Counted from the stretch's first letter, positions 17,257 to 26,237 are shown. The stretch is DNA of 64,000 nucleotides from CAKSQF01 sp963628435 (GCA_963628435.1 CAVGEY010000011.1:8099-72098); one strand, 5' to 3'. The notes: a model not told the origin generated them from the sequence alone. Numbers and translations: made by a program.

Positions 17257-18456
17257 ATGAAATTCGATAACGAAAATATATTGACCGATGATCCGAGTGT
17301 GGATGAAATTATTGAAAACAGCTCCAAATCAAGTTCGCTTACCGACAGCGAGCTGATTGACACATTTGCCGACGATGATTTCGATATTGAAAATGTTGAA
17401 AAGAAATGCGAAATTATGGACGATGCCGACCGAGCGGATGTTGAAGTGAAAATCGACGCCGCCGAAATGAGCGAAATCGAAAGTGATGCAGAGCGTTACG
17501 CTACCGCCGAAGAAATGGAAAAAGATCTCCTTCAGGACGGACTTTCGGTTGATGATCCGGTACGTATGTATCTTAAAGAAATAGGTCAGATTGAACTTTT
17601 GAAGCCCGAGGAAGAGACCGAGCTTGCGCAGATAATGAATGCCGGTATTGAAGCGGATGAAATGCTGAAAAATTCCGAAGGACTTGACGAAGAGCGGATA
17701 AAAGAACTTGAAAAGTTGAGCCGCAGCGGCATCAATGCGAAAAATCGGCTTGTCGAAGCCAACTTAAGACTTGTCGTAAGCGTTGCAAAGCGTCATTCCG
17801 GTAAAGGATTGTCATTCCTTGATCTTATACAGGAGGGAAATTTCGGGCTTCTTAAAGCGGTTGAAAAGTTCGATTACAGCAAAGGATTCAAATTTTCGAC
17901 GTACGCCACATGGTGGATAAGACAGTCGATAACACGCGCCATTGCCGATCAGGCAAGAACAATAAGAATACCCGTTCATATGGTTGAAACAATCCATAAG
18001 GTTTCGCGCGCTTCAAGAAAACTTCTTCAGGAGCTCGGCAGAGAACCTACGGTCGAAGAAATAGCGAAAGAAATAGAGATGCCGACCGATAAAGTGCGTG
18101 AGATAATGAAAATAGCAATGGATCCCGTTCCGCTCGAGACACCGGTCGGTGAAGAGGAAGATTCGCAGCTTTATGATTTTATCGAAGATGAGGACTCACC
18201 GTCCCCGTCCGAAAGCGTATCTCAAAATATGCTCCGTGAGCAGCTTTTTTCGGTACTGCACACGCTTACACCCAGGGAAGAGCAGGTTCTTATGATGCGC
18301 TACGGTCTGAAAGACGGTAAGCAGCATACTCTTGAAGAGGTCGGAGCGGCCTTTCAGATTACAAGAGAGCGTATTCGTCAGATAGAAGCAAAAGCATTGA
18401 GAAAACTGCGCCATCCGAGCAGATCACGGAAACTTCGCGATTATCTTGACAATTAG
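17257..18456 (+). CDS. rpoD: Primary RNA polymerase sigma factor, copy 2 (canonical C-terminus)
   Basis: A 399-residue sigma-70 protein with the same regions as its upstream neighbour: acidic N-terminus of about 95 residues, DDPVRMYLKEIGQIELL, HSGKGLSFLDLIQEGNF, FSTYATWWIRQSITRAI, and region 4.2 TRERIRQIEAKALRKLRHPSRSRKL. The RHPSRS ending is the standard one of SigA/RpoD, so this is more likely the main vegetative sigma factor. The gap from copy 1 is 122 bp with no obvious terminator. The SD (AAAGGTG) is poor. The two copies share long identical blocks in regions 2 and 3, showing tandem duplication and later divergence. Confidence 0.95.
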   Translation: MKFDNENILTDDPSVDEIIENSSKSSSLTDSELIDTFADDDFDIENVEKKCEIMDDADRADVEVKIDAAEMSEIESDAERYATAEEMEKDLLQDGLSVDDPVRMYLKEIGQIELLKPEEETELAQIMNAGIEADEMLKNSEGLDEERIKELEKLSRSGINAKNRLVEANLRLVVSVAKRHSGKGLSFLDLIQEGNFGLLKAVEKFDYSKGFKFSTYATWWIRQSITRAIADQARTIRIPVHMVETIHKVSRASRKLLQELGREPTVEEIAKEIEMPTDKVREIMKIAMDPVPLETPVGEEEDSQLYDFIEDEDSPSPSESVSQNMLREQLFSVLHTLTPREEQVLMMRYGLKDGKQHTLEEVGAAFQITRERIRQIEAKALRKLRHPSRSRKLRDYLDN

Positions 18457-18655
18457 GATAACCGAAAAATAAATTTAAAAATTAGTGAAACCATCAAAAA
18501 TACGCTTGAAGTTTTGTTGATAATGTTTAACGCTAATGTGCATGATGACTAAAAACAGCACTCATTATTGTGCATTATAAATTAAGAAAGTATGAACGCT
18601 GAAGCGGGGCGCCGATTTGGCGAAAAAATATTTCATTTTTTGTCAAAACCACGCC
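18457..18655. other. Intergenic leader between rpoD and the solute-binding lipoprotein gene
   Basis: The 321-bp gap has no open frame. An imperfect hairpin with arms of about 15 bp (18534-18548 with 18562-18577) lies in it but lacks a U-tract. A smaller CGCC/GGCG hairpin occurs near 18610. The promoter of the next gene fills the last 120 bp. I see no known RNA family. Confidence 0.5.
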
Positions 18656-18684
18656 TTGACAGAACTGCTTTTTTGTTATAAAAT
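18656..18684 (+). promoter_or_regulatory. Promoter of the solute-binding lipoprotein gene
   Basis: Perfect TTGACA (18656-18661), a 17-bp spacer and TAAAAT (18679-18684). The leader to the start codon is about 85 nt and ends in AAGGAGG. Confidence 0.8.
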
Positions 18685-18777
18685 ACAAGAAGCTATGATG
18701 GCATGCGGTGTGCTTGCCGAAAAAACATAGTTATTCAGTCATAATCCATATAGGAATTTCTAAGGAGGATACCCCGC

Positions 18778-20547
18778 ATGAAAAAACGCCTTGTAAGCCT
18801 CGGCCTTTCTCTGCTGATGCTTATCTCTGTCGTATCACTTTTTGCCGGCTGTCAGAAAACCGGAAATATTACGTCGGAGGATACGGTAAAACCGATTACT
18901 CTTACCCTTACTATGGTCACCGGTGAAGAAACGACAGAAGAGGGTATTGCAGCGGTTCAGGCTGCGATCAACGATATAACCGAGAACGATCTTAATATTC
19001 ATGTTGTACTCCAGCTCTATACCGAGGATGAATATAAGGATGCCATTATGGCAAAGCTCGAAGCAAGACAGGCTGATGTTGATGCGGGTATAAAAAGAAC
19101 ATCTATCGGTCAGGCAACCGATGTGAAGGAAATCGAGATTGTCGAAGGGCAGTACAGAACAGTCACTTCTTTCCCTGATGCCTACGAAAATCAGATTGAT
19201 ATAATCATGATTACCGACCGCGAGATGTATGTTGAGCTCATGGAGCTTGCAAAAGATCCGGACGGCCCGATGGTAGAATATCTCGATACGGCATCGGTTA
19301 ACGACGCTTTGGCCGAAGATACCGCGTCCAAACTCAAAAAATATATTTCGAGCGAACTGCTCGGATATTGCACCGATATGGACTATAATTCGACGGGCAA
19401 AGCCGTCCTTGATTCAAGATACGGTTCTTCCGTGGCATTTATTCCGAGAACATATTATTACGGCGAATATGAATACCTGCTTGTCAAAAAGGATCTTTTC
19501 GATAAATATCCTTATACGATAACCGATATGACCGGACTTTCCGATCTTCGCGAATATCTTGTGGATGTTGCCGAGAACGAAGATGGTGTCATTCCGCTTT
19601 ATAATATTTACGATATGAATCTGATCAGTCCTACCGGAAAGCAGTCGGTTTATGCAAGAAGCGTCGAAAAGGGCGCTATTGAATCGGATCAGGGTATTAC
19701 TCCGGGACCGATTACTTCCAACGGCACAATCAGAAAGATTCTCGCCACCTATGTCGATTGCGGAAAAGTCAACGGACAGTATGCGCTTCATAATGTCGAT
19801 GTTGATTTCAACGCGAATTTCGCAGCCGCATTTATTAAAGGCGATGCAGATCTTCCGGAACAGTATGAAGATGAATATTATGTTATCTGCACCGGCAAAC
19901 CTATTGCCGATACATCGGAAATGTTCGATTACAGTTTTGCACTCTCGAATTTCTCTTCCGATTCTTCGAGATGTATGGAACTTATTGCCGAGCTTTATAC
20001 AAATGAGGAACTTCTGAATATACTCCTCTATGGTGTTGAGAATGTTACGTATACCAAAGATAATGATACCGGTATCGTTACGAGAAAACATACGGGTGAC
20101 GGAAACTCAATTTATATTATGAGCGAATATCAGGTCGGTAATACCTTCCTTGCTTGGCAGAACAGCGAAATGTCCGAAAAAGAACTGAAGCTTTCTGCTG
20201 ACAGCTGGAAGCTTGCCAAACAGGCTTATTCGGATGCCATTTTCTCTCCGTATTCCAGATTTACGGTAAAGATGGACTCTGTTGATGATTATTCCGATCC
20301 GTCTACCGTTCTTCTCGAAGATTATTTCGATAGGCTTTCTGTTCTTTATGATGAACTTTGGACAAAACTCCGTGAATTCGACTCTTATGCCTCAACATCG
20401 GGCAACGATGTTCCGACGGCCGATGAATTTGTGAACAGTATCGATAAATGGCTTACAAATGAGGATGCCGTAAAGCAGATGGTAGGAACGCTGAAGCGCG
20501 GACTCACCCAGCAGTATGTAACATGGTGGAGAGCACTGTACAGCTGA
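18778..20547 (+). CDS. Extracellular solute-binding lipoprotein, ABC transporter type
   Basis: A 589-residue exported lipoprotein. The N-terminus has KKR, a hydrophobic core and the lipobox LFAGC (Cys about 25), so it should be anchored to the outer face of the membrane. The overall size, repeated domain-like pattern and family resemblance point to family 1-type extracellular solute-binding proteins of Clostridia, usually for oligosaccharides. No permease or ATPase genes are adjacent. It has its own strong promoter and terminator. The ligand is unknown. Confidence 0.75.
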   Translation: MKKRLVSLGLSLLMLISVVSLFAGCQKTGNITSEDTVKPITLTLTMVTGEETTEEGIAAVQAAINDITENDLNIHVVLQLYTEDEYKDAIMAKLEARQADVDAGIKRTSIGQATDVKEIEIVEGQYRTVTSFPDAYENQIDIIMITDREMYVELMELAKDPDGPMVEYLDTASVNDALAEDTASKLKKYISSELLGYCTDMDYNSTGKAVLDSRYGSSVAFIPRTYYYGEYEYLLVKKDLFDKYPYTITDMTGLSDLREYLVDVAENEDGVIPLYNIYDMNLISPTGKQSVYARSVEKGAIESDQGITPGPITSNGTIRKILATYVDCGKVNGQYALHNVDVDFNANFAAAFIKGDADLPEQYEDEYYVICTGKPIADTSEMFDYSFALSNFSSDSSRCMELIAELYTNEELLNILLYGVENVTYTKDNDTGIVTRKHTGDGNSIYIMSEYQVGNTFLAWQNSEMSEKELKLSADSWKLAKQAYSDAIFSPYSRFTVKMDSVDDYSDPSTVLLEDYFDRLSVLYDELWTKLREFDSYASTSGNDVPTADEFVNSIDKWLTNEDAVKQMVGTLKRGLTQQYVTWWRALYS

Positions 20548-20560
20548 TTCGTAAAAATAT

Positions 20561-20600
20561 TATGCCGACCTTTCAACAAGGTCGGCATATGTTTGTTTTT
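20561..20600 (+). terminator. Rho-independent terminator after the lipoprotein gene
   Basis: A perfect 12-bp inverted repeat (TATGCCGACCTT pairing with 20578-20589) with a 5-nt loop, followed by TGTTTGTTTTT. Confidence 0.92.
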
Positions 20601-20701
20601 GTCGTATTGCGAAATAAATTAGATATATTTCAAAAAATAAATTTAATATCATCAATCAATTTGTGCAAATAGTAGAAAATGCAGCGTAAAAATAACAACA
20701 C

Positions 20702-20730
20702 TTGACTTTTTCGGACTTGAATGATATAAT
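20702..20730 (+). promoter_or_regulatory. Promoter of the str operon
   Basis: TTGACT (20702-20707), a 17-bp spacer ending in extended -10 TGA, and TATAAT (20725-20730). The leader is about 90 nt. The gap before it (20601-20700) is A/T-rich with nothing else recognisable. Confidence 0.85.
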
Positions 20731-20826
20731 ACTTAGGTCTAATGATGTATACCTGTGTAACAAGGAATAATATGCATTGTCGGATGAGTAAACATTAAAA
20801 GATTTTTACAGAACAGGAGGTGCAGT

Positions 20827-21249
20827 ATGCCAACATTCAATCAGCTTGTAAAGCAGGGCAGATCAAAGAAAGTCTATAAGTCCAAGGCTCCGATGCTTCA
20901 AAAGGGATTCAATACTCTGAACAATGTTCCGACAGATCAGAATTCCCCCCAGAAGAGAGGAGTTTGCACTAAGGTTTCAACGACAAGCCCTAAGAAGCCT
21001 AACTCGGCTCTTCGTAAGATTGCCAGAGTAAAGCTTACCAACGGTCTCGAAGCCACCACATATATTCCCGGTATCGGACACAATCTTCAGGAACACTCGG
21101 TTGTTCTGATCCGCGGCGGACGTGTTCGTGACCTTCCCGGTGTGCGTTACCACATTATTCGCGGTACGCTTGATACTCAGGGCGTTGATGCCCGCAGACA
21201 GAGCCGTTCAAAGTACGGCGCAAAAACTCCCAAAGCGGCAAAGAAATAA
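20827..21249 (+). CDS. rpsL: 30S ribosomal protein S12, with Arg at the streptomycin-critical Lys position
   Basis: Decoding-centre protein of 140 residues, including the ~13-residue insert usual in Gram-positive S12. The PKKPNSALRK loop is wild type. The second conserved loop, normally GGRVKDLPGVRYH, reads GGRVRDLPGVRYH: codon CGT at 21127-21129 gives Arg101, equivalent to Lys88 in E. coli (Met counted) and Lys101 in B. subtilis. Lys-to-Arg there is a known streptomycin-resistance change. First gene of rpsL-rpsG-fusA-tuf, with AGGAGG 6 nt before the ATG. Confidence 0.98.
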   Translation: MPTFNQLVKQGRSKKVYKSKAPMLQKGFNTLNNVPTDQNSPQKRGVCTKVSTTSPKKPNSALRKIARVKLTNGLEATTYIPGIGHNLQEHSVVLIRGGRVRDLPGVRYHIIRGTLDTQGVDARRQSRSKYGAKTPKAAKK

Positions 21250-21400
21250 TTTCGCTTAGGGAAGGTATAAAAAACATCTGATCGTTTGTGCCAAAGTATC
21301 TGTTAAAATCAATGTTTATTGCATTCCGACAGTACAGCACTTAACGGAAGAAAGCTTTCGAGTACCTGTGATATCATTTTTTATGAAGGAGGGAAGTACA

Positions 21401-21871
21401 GTGCCTAGAAGAGGACGAATTTCCAAGAGAGAAGTATTGCCGGATCCTATGTACAATTCCAAGCTTGTTACAAAGCTTATCAATAACATAATGTATGACG
21501 GCAAAAAGGGTGTTGCCCAGAAAATCGTTTACGACGCTTTTGCGATTGTAGAAGAGAAGTCCGGCAAAAACGCCCTTGAAGTATTTACCACAGCACTTGA
21601 GAACATTATGCCTGTTCTCGAGGTTAAGGCTCGCCGTGTCGGCGGTTCAACATATCAGGTTCCTATGGATGTAAGACCCGAAAGACGTCAGACACTCGGC
21701 CTTCGTTGGCTCAGAACATATTCGAGAAACCGCAGCGAAAACACAATGGCAGAACGCCTTGCCGCTGAGATTCTTGATGCTAACAACAATATGGGCGGAG
21801 CCGTAAAGAAGAAGGAAGAAACCCATAAAATGGCTGAGGCTAATAAGGCTTTCGCTCATTACAGATATTGA
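21401..21871 (+). CDS. rpsG: 30S ribosomal protein S7
   Basis: Head protein of the 30S subunit that nucleates 16S 3'-domain assembly. The start is the GTG at 21401 (PRRGRISKRE), with GGAGG 8 nt upstream, giving the usual 156 residues; an earlier ATG would add 11 unrelated residues. Typical motifs are LPDPMYNSKLVTKLINNIM, ARRVGGSTYQVPMDVRPERR and the C-terminal ANKAFAHYRY. Second gene of the str operon. Confidence 0.97.
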   Translation: MPRRGRISKREVLPDPMYNSKLVTKLINNIMYDGKKGVAQKIVYDAFAIVEEKSGKNALEVFTTALENIMPVLEVKARRVGGSTYQVPMDVRPERRQTLGLRWLRTYSRNRSENTMAERLAAEILDANNNMGGAVKKKEETHKMAEANKAFAHYRY

Positions 21872-21923
21872 TTTGACTTTTTGTCAGTCGAATTGCATTT
21901 GAAATTTTAAGGAGAAAAAGTCA

Positions 21924-24029
21924 ATGCCCAGAGATTATTCACTAGAAAATACCCGTAATATCGGTATAATGGCTCATATCGATGCCGGCAAAACAACGAC
22001 AACCGAGCGTATTTTGTATTATACCGGTGTAAACCACAAGATCGGCGAAACCCACGACGGCGAAGCAACGATGGACTGGATGGCTCAGGAACAGGAAAGA
22101 GGTATTACAATTACCTCTGCCGCAACTACCTGTCACTGGAAAAAGGCTGACGGAAGCGCACCCGAGACACGTATCAATATCATTGATACTCCCGGTCACG
22201 TTGACTTTACGGTTGAGGTTGAGAGATCTCTCCGCGTACTTGACGGTTCCGTAACCGTGCTGTGCGCGAAAGGCGGCGTTGAGCCGCAGTCGGAAACGGT
22301 TTGGCGTCAGGCAGATAAGTATGGCGTTCCGAGAATGGTCTATGTTAACAAGATGGACATTATGGGAGCCAACTTCTTCCGCTGCGTTGATATGCTTCAT
22401 GAAAGACTGAAAGCAAACGCCGTTCCGATTCAGCTTCCTATCGGAGCCGAAGAATCATTCAAAGGTATTATCGACCTTATGAATATGGAGGCCGATGTTT
22501 ACTATGACGAAATGGGTAAGGATATGCGTGTTGAACCCATTCCGGCAGATATGCTTGAAAAAGCAAAAGAATATCACGCAAAGATGGTTGAGTCTATAGT
22601 CGAAACGGATGACGAGCTTGCCATGAAGTATCTTGAGGGTGAGGAAATCACCGTTCCGGAACTCAAAAAGGCTCTTCGTAAGGCGACAATCGATAACAAG
22701 ATTGTCCCCGTTATCTGCGGAACATCATATAAGAACAAGGGCGTACAGAAGCTTCTCGACGCAATAGTCGACTATATGCCCGCTCCTACCGATGTTCCTC
22801 CGATTAAAGGTATTGACCCCGATGCCGATCCCGATCATAACGAAGTTGAGTGCTATGCGACCGACGACGGCAACTTTGCCGCACTCGCATTCAAGATTAT
22901 GACAGACCCGTATGTCGGTAAGCTCTGTTTCTTCCGCGTATATGAAGGAACACTTCCCGCAGGAACGACTGTTTATAACTCGACAAAACGTCAGAGAGAG
23001 AGAATCGGTCGTATTCTTCAGATGCACGCCAACCAGCGTAAAGACCTTGATATCTGCTATTCGGGCGATATCGCCGCTGCGGTAGGACTTAAATATACCA
23101 CAACGGGTGATACGCTCTGTTCGGAAGATCATCCTGTTATTCTCGAGTCTATGGAATTCCCGGAGCCTGTTATCAAAGAGGCAATCGAGCCCAAGACAAG
23201 AGCCGCACAGGAGAAGATGGGTATCGCACTCGCAAAACTTGCAGAGGAAGATCCTACATTCCGTACATATACCGATGAAGAAACCGGTCAGACCATTATC
23301 GCCGGAATGGGCGAACTCCACCTTGAAATTATCGTGGACAGACTTCTCCGCGAATTCAAGGTTGAGGCAAACATCGGAGCTCCTCAGGTTTCTTATAAGG
23401 AAACAATTACTACATCGGCAGATGAAGACTGCAAATATGCACGTCAGTCCGGTGGTAAAGGTCAGTACGGCCATGTCAAGATTATTATTGAGCCGAACGA
23501 ACCCGGTAAGGGCTATGAGTTCATCAATAAGGTTGTCGGCGGCGCAATCCCGAAGGAATATATTCCCGCAGTTGATGCCGGTATTCAGGGCGCAATGCAG
23601 AACGGTGTTCTTGCAGGATATAATGTCGTTGACGTAAAGGTTACTCTTTATGACGGATCGTATCATGAGGTCGACTCCTCCGAAATGGCATTTAAGATTG
23701 CCGGTTCAATGGCGTTCAAGAATGCTATGAAGAAAGCAAAACCTGTTCTTACCGAACCTATCATGAAGGTCGTAACAATTACACCTAATGATTATCTCGG
23801 ATTTGTCATCGGCGACTTTAACAGCCGCAGAGGACAGATTCAGTCAACAGAGGAAACTTCAGGTGCAACCGAGGTTGTCGCTAATGTGCCTCTGGCAAAT
23901 ATGTTCGGATATGCAACCGATCTTCGTTCCGGAACACAGGGACGCGGTCAGTATTCTATGGAGCCCAGCCATTTTGCTGAAGTTCCGAAGAGCATAGCCG
24001 AAGAAATTATCAAAAACAAATCTAAATAA
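21924..24029 (+). CDS. fusA: Elongation factor G
   Basis: GTPase that drives translocation and, with RRF, ribosome recycling. The 701-residue protein has five-domain length. G1 is AHIDAGKTTTTERIL, the switch I region has RGITITSAA, G3 is DTPGHVDFT and G4 is NKMD. A glycine- and acidic-rich domain IV tip precedes the C-terminal GRGQYSMEP. It is intact and of standard type, 52 bp after rpsG. Confidence 0.98.
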   Translation: MPRDYSLENTRNIGIMAHIDAGKTTTTERILYYTGVNHKIGETHDGEATMDWMAQEQERGITITSAATTCHWKKADGSAPETRINIIDTPGHVDFTVEVERSLRVLDGSVTVLCAKGGVEPQSETVWRQADKYGVPRMVYVNKMDIMGANFFRCVDMLHERLKANAVPIQLPIGAEESFKGIIDLMNMEADVYYDEMGKDMRVEPIPADMLEKAKEYHAKMVESIVETDDELAMKYLEGEEITVPELKKALRKATIDNKIVPVICGTSYKNKGVQKLLDAIVDYMPAPTDVPPIKGIDPDADPDHNEVECYATDDGNFAALAFKIMTDPYVGKLCFFRVYEGTLPAGTTVYNSTKRQRERIGRILQMHANQRKDLDICYSGDIAAAVGLKYTTTGDTLCSEDHPVILESMEFPEPVIKEAIEPKTRAAQEKMGIALAKLAEEDPTFRTYTDEETGQTIIAGMGELHLEIIVDRLLREFKVEANIGAPQVSYKETITTSADEDCKYARQSGGKGQYGHVKIIIEPNEPGKGYEFINKVVGGAIPKEYIPAVDAGIQGAMQNGVLAGYNVVDVKVTLYDGSYHEVDSSEMAFKIAGSMAFKNAMKKAKPVLTEPIMKVVTITPNDYLGFVIGDFNSRRGQIQSTEETSGATEVVANVPLANMFGYATDLRSGTQGRGQYSMEPSHFAEVPKSIAEEIIKNKSK

Positions 24030-24072
24030 TCAAAAATAACAATATTGATTATAATTTTAGGAGGATATTGAA

Positions 24073-25278
24073 ATGGCAAAGGCTAAATACGAAAGAACAA
24101 AGCCCCATGTTAACATTGGTACCATCGGTCACGTTGACCACGGCAAGACCACTCTTACAGCGGCCATCACAAAGGCTCTGGCACTGAAGAACTCCAATAT
24201 CGAGTTCCTTGCATATGACCAGATCGACAACGCTCCCGAGGAAAAGGCTCGTGGAATCACAATTAACACCCGTCACGTTGAATACGAAACCGACAAGCGT
24301 CACTATGCGCATGTCGACTGCCCCGGCCACGCCGACTATGTAAAGAACATGATCACAGGTGCTGCACAGATGGACGGTGCAATCCTCGTTGTTGCAGGTA
24401 CAGACGGACCTCTGCAGCAGACACGTGAGCACGTGCTTCTTGCACGTCAGGTTGGCGTTCCCGCAATTGTTGTATATCTTAACAAGTGCGATATCGTCGA
24501 CGACCCCGAACTTCTTGACCTCGTCGAGATGGAAGTTCGTGATCTTCTCTCCAGCTACGATTTCCCGGGCGATGATGTTCCGGTAATTCGCGGTTCCGCT
24601 CGTGAAGCTCTTCTTTCTGCTTCGAAAGATCCCAGCGATCCCGTATACGCATCTATCTATGAGCTTATGGATGCAGTTGATGACTACATTCCTACTCCCG
24701 AACGTCAGGCTGATCTTCCTTTCCTTATGCCTGTCGAGGACGTGTTCTCGATTTCCGGACGTGGCACAGTTGCTACCGGCCGTGTAGAGCGCGGAACAGT
24801 TAAGATCGGTGATGTTTGCGAAATCGTCGGACTTTCCGATGAAAAGAAGACAACAACCGTTACAGGCGTTGAAATGTTCCATAAGACCGTTGATGTCGCT
24901 GAAGCAGGCGATAACATCGGCGCACTTCTTCGTGGTATCGCTAAGAATGAGATTGAACGCGGACAGGTTCTCTGCAAGCCCGGCACAGTTCATCCTCATA
25001 CAAAGTTTGTTGGCCATGTATACGTACTTACCGAGAAGGAAGGCGGCCGTCAGAAACCGTTCTTCTCAGGCTACCGTCCTCAGTTCTACTTCAGAACAAC
25101 CGACGTTACCGGTGTTATTACACTTCCCGAAGGCGTTGATATGTGCCGTCCCGGTGATAACGTTGATATGAACGTTGAGCTTATCACACCTATCGCTATG
25201 GAACAGAACCTCCGCTTCGCTATTCGTGAAGGCGGCAGAACAGTCGGTTCCGGCGTCGTTGCAAGCATTATTGCTTAA
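24073..25278 (+). CDS. tuf: Elongation factor Tu
   Basis: Delivers aminoacyl-tRNA to the ribosome. The 401 residues include G1 GHVDHGKTT, switch I ARGITINT, G3 DCPGHADYV and G4 NKCD. The domain 2 and 3 signatures GRGTVATGRVERG and LRFAIREGGRTVGSG are also present. AGGAGG lies 7 nt before the ATG. Last gene of the str operon. Only one copy is seen here. Confidence 0.98.
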   Translation: MAKAKYERTKPHVNIGTIGHVDHGKTTLTAAITKALALKNSNIEFLAYDQIDNAPEEKARGITINTRHVEYETDKRHYAHVDCPGHADYVKNMITGAAQMDGAILVVAGTDGPLQQTREHVLLARQVGVPAIVVYLNKCDIVDDPELLDLVEMEVRDLLSSYDFPGDDVPVIRGSAREALLSASKDPSDPVYASIYELMDAVDDYIPTPERQADLPFLMPVEDVFSISGRGTVATGRVERGTVKIGDVCEIVGLSDEKKTTTVTGVEMFHKTVDVAEAGDNIGALLRGIAKNEIERGQVLCKPGTVHPHTKFVGHVYVLTEKEGGRQKPFFSGYRPQFYFRTTDVTGVITLPEGVDMCRPGDNVDMNVELITPIAMEQNLRFAIREGGRTVGSGVVASIIA

Positions 25279-25302
25279 TCTGCAATAACTTGTATTTGAT
25301 TT

Positions 25303-25336
25303 ATTCCCAAAGAGTGAGCTATCACTCTTTGGGAAT
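25303..25336 (+). terminator. Perfect 15-bp hairpin after tuf, without a U-tract on the sense strand
   Basis: ATTCCCAAAGAGTGA (25303-25317) pairs perfectly with 25322-25336 around a 4-nt loop. On the plus strand it is followed by A residues, not T, so it is an incomplete intrinsic terminator; it may be a 3'-end stabiliser of str mRNA. Confidence 0.5.
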
Positions 25337-25363
25337 AAAAAATAATAACAATAAAATAATAAT

Positions 25364-25490
25364 ATCTTTGGGGGTTGGTGTAATTCCACACCGGCGGTAT
25401 TTGATTGCGAAAATCATAAGTCCGCGAGCAAAATGTGCAGATCAGGTGAGAATCCTGGACCGACGGTAAAGTCCGGATGGAAAAAGAGAA
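25364..25490 (+). promoter_or_regulatory. FMN riboswitch (RFN element)
   Basis: Carries the conserved blocks in order: CTTTGGGGGTTGGTG, ATTCC, ACCGGCGGTA, AGTCCGCGAGC, GGTGAGAATCCTGGACCGACGGTAAAG-type sequence and GTCCGGATGG before AAAGAG. These are the aptamer core elements of the FMN-sensing RFN element. A terminator and a riboflavin transporter gene follow directly, so FMN should shut off ribU. Confidence 0.95.
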
Positions 25491-25515
25491 AAAATAATTT
25501 CGGTTTTCCGAATTT

Positions 25516-25542
25516 GCCCGACGATATCGTCGGCTTTTTTTG
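25516..25542 (+). terminator. Terminator of the FMN riboswitch expression platform
   Basis: CCGACGAT/ATCGTCGG palindrome (25518-25533) followed by a run of seven T residues, 14 bp before the ribU SD. Confidence 0.88.
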
Positions 25543-25568
25543 TCTTTCTCCTGTTTTTGGAGGAAATC

Positions 25569-26237
25569 TTGAAAAATAAACAGAATAACAGAATTTATAT
25601 TCAAAAAACAGTTCTTGTAGCCATGTTTGTGGCCATATCGTATGTAGTCGAATTTTTTCATATTAATGTACAGTTTTTGAGTTTTGACGCCAAGGATTCG
25701 ATTATAACAGTTGCGGCAATGATTTTCGGCCCGTCGTATGCCGTTATAATGTCGCTTTGTGTCTCACTTCTTGAAATGATTACAATCAGCGGTACCGGAT
25801 TTTGGGGTTTTCTTATGAATTTCTGCGGCTCGGTAACATTTTCGTTTACAGCGTCGTTGATTTATAAATATAAGAGAAATATGACACACGCTGTGCTCGG
25901 ACTTGTTTCGGCGTCTCTTCTGACAATAGTTGTGATGTTGTGCGCAAATATGCTCATCACTCCAATATACATGGGTACCGATGTCGGCACTGTAATATTG
26001 CTTATTCCGTCTCTTCTTCTTCCTTTTAACGCATTGAAAACCGTCTTTAATTCGGGACTGGTACTTCTTCTTTATAAGCCGATAATACGTGTGCTGCGGG
26101 GCGTACATTTTCTTCCCGAATCAAATGCCAAAACCGATAAAAAAAGAACCGCCGCAGTTGCTGTTGTCGCGTTTGTTTTTATCGGTATCGCAATACTTGG
26201 CTTTCTTGTATTGAACGGCAGACTAAAACTGTTTTGA
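25569..26237 (+). CDS. ribU: Riboflavin ECF transporter S component RibU
   Basis: Substrate-binding membrane subunit of the energy-coupling factor transporter for riboflavin. The start is TTG at 25569, five bases after GGAGG; an upstream in-frame TTG overlaps the SD. The 222 residues carry six predicted membrane helices. Family features include ISYVVEFF, the loop FLSFDAKD (riboflavin contact region), GPSYAVIMSL and KTVFNSG. FMN riboswitch control supports the call. The ECF ATPase and T genes are not in the window. Confidence 0.95.
   Translation: MKNKQNNRIYIQKTVLVAMFVAISYVVEFFHINVQFLSFDAKDSIITVAAMIFGPSYAVIMSLCVSLLEMITISGTGFWGFLMNFCGSVTFSFTASLIYKYKRNMTHAVLGLVSASLLTIVVMLCANMLITPIYMGTDVGTVILLIPSLLLPFNALKTVFNSGLVLLLYKPIIRVLRGVHFLPESNAKTDKKRTAAVAVVAFVFIGIAILGFLVLNGRLKLF

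Noticed and set aside
18457..18655. Possible 6S or other small RNA after rpoD
   Set aside because: Only an imperfect hairpin without a promoter or U-tract; no match to a known RNA shape that I can defend.
22725..23666. A 313-codon open frame antisense to fusA
   Set aside because: Same reason: a by-product of fusA codon bias, with an aimless Cys/Asn-rich protein.
24049..25017. A 322-codon open frame antisense to tuf
   Set aside because: It mirrors the highly biased codon use of tuf, has no ribosome site, and its protein shows no recognisable domain; tuf itself is unmistakable.
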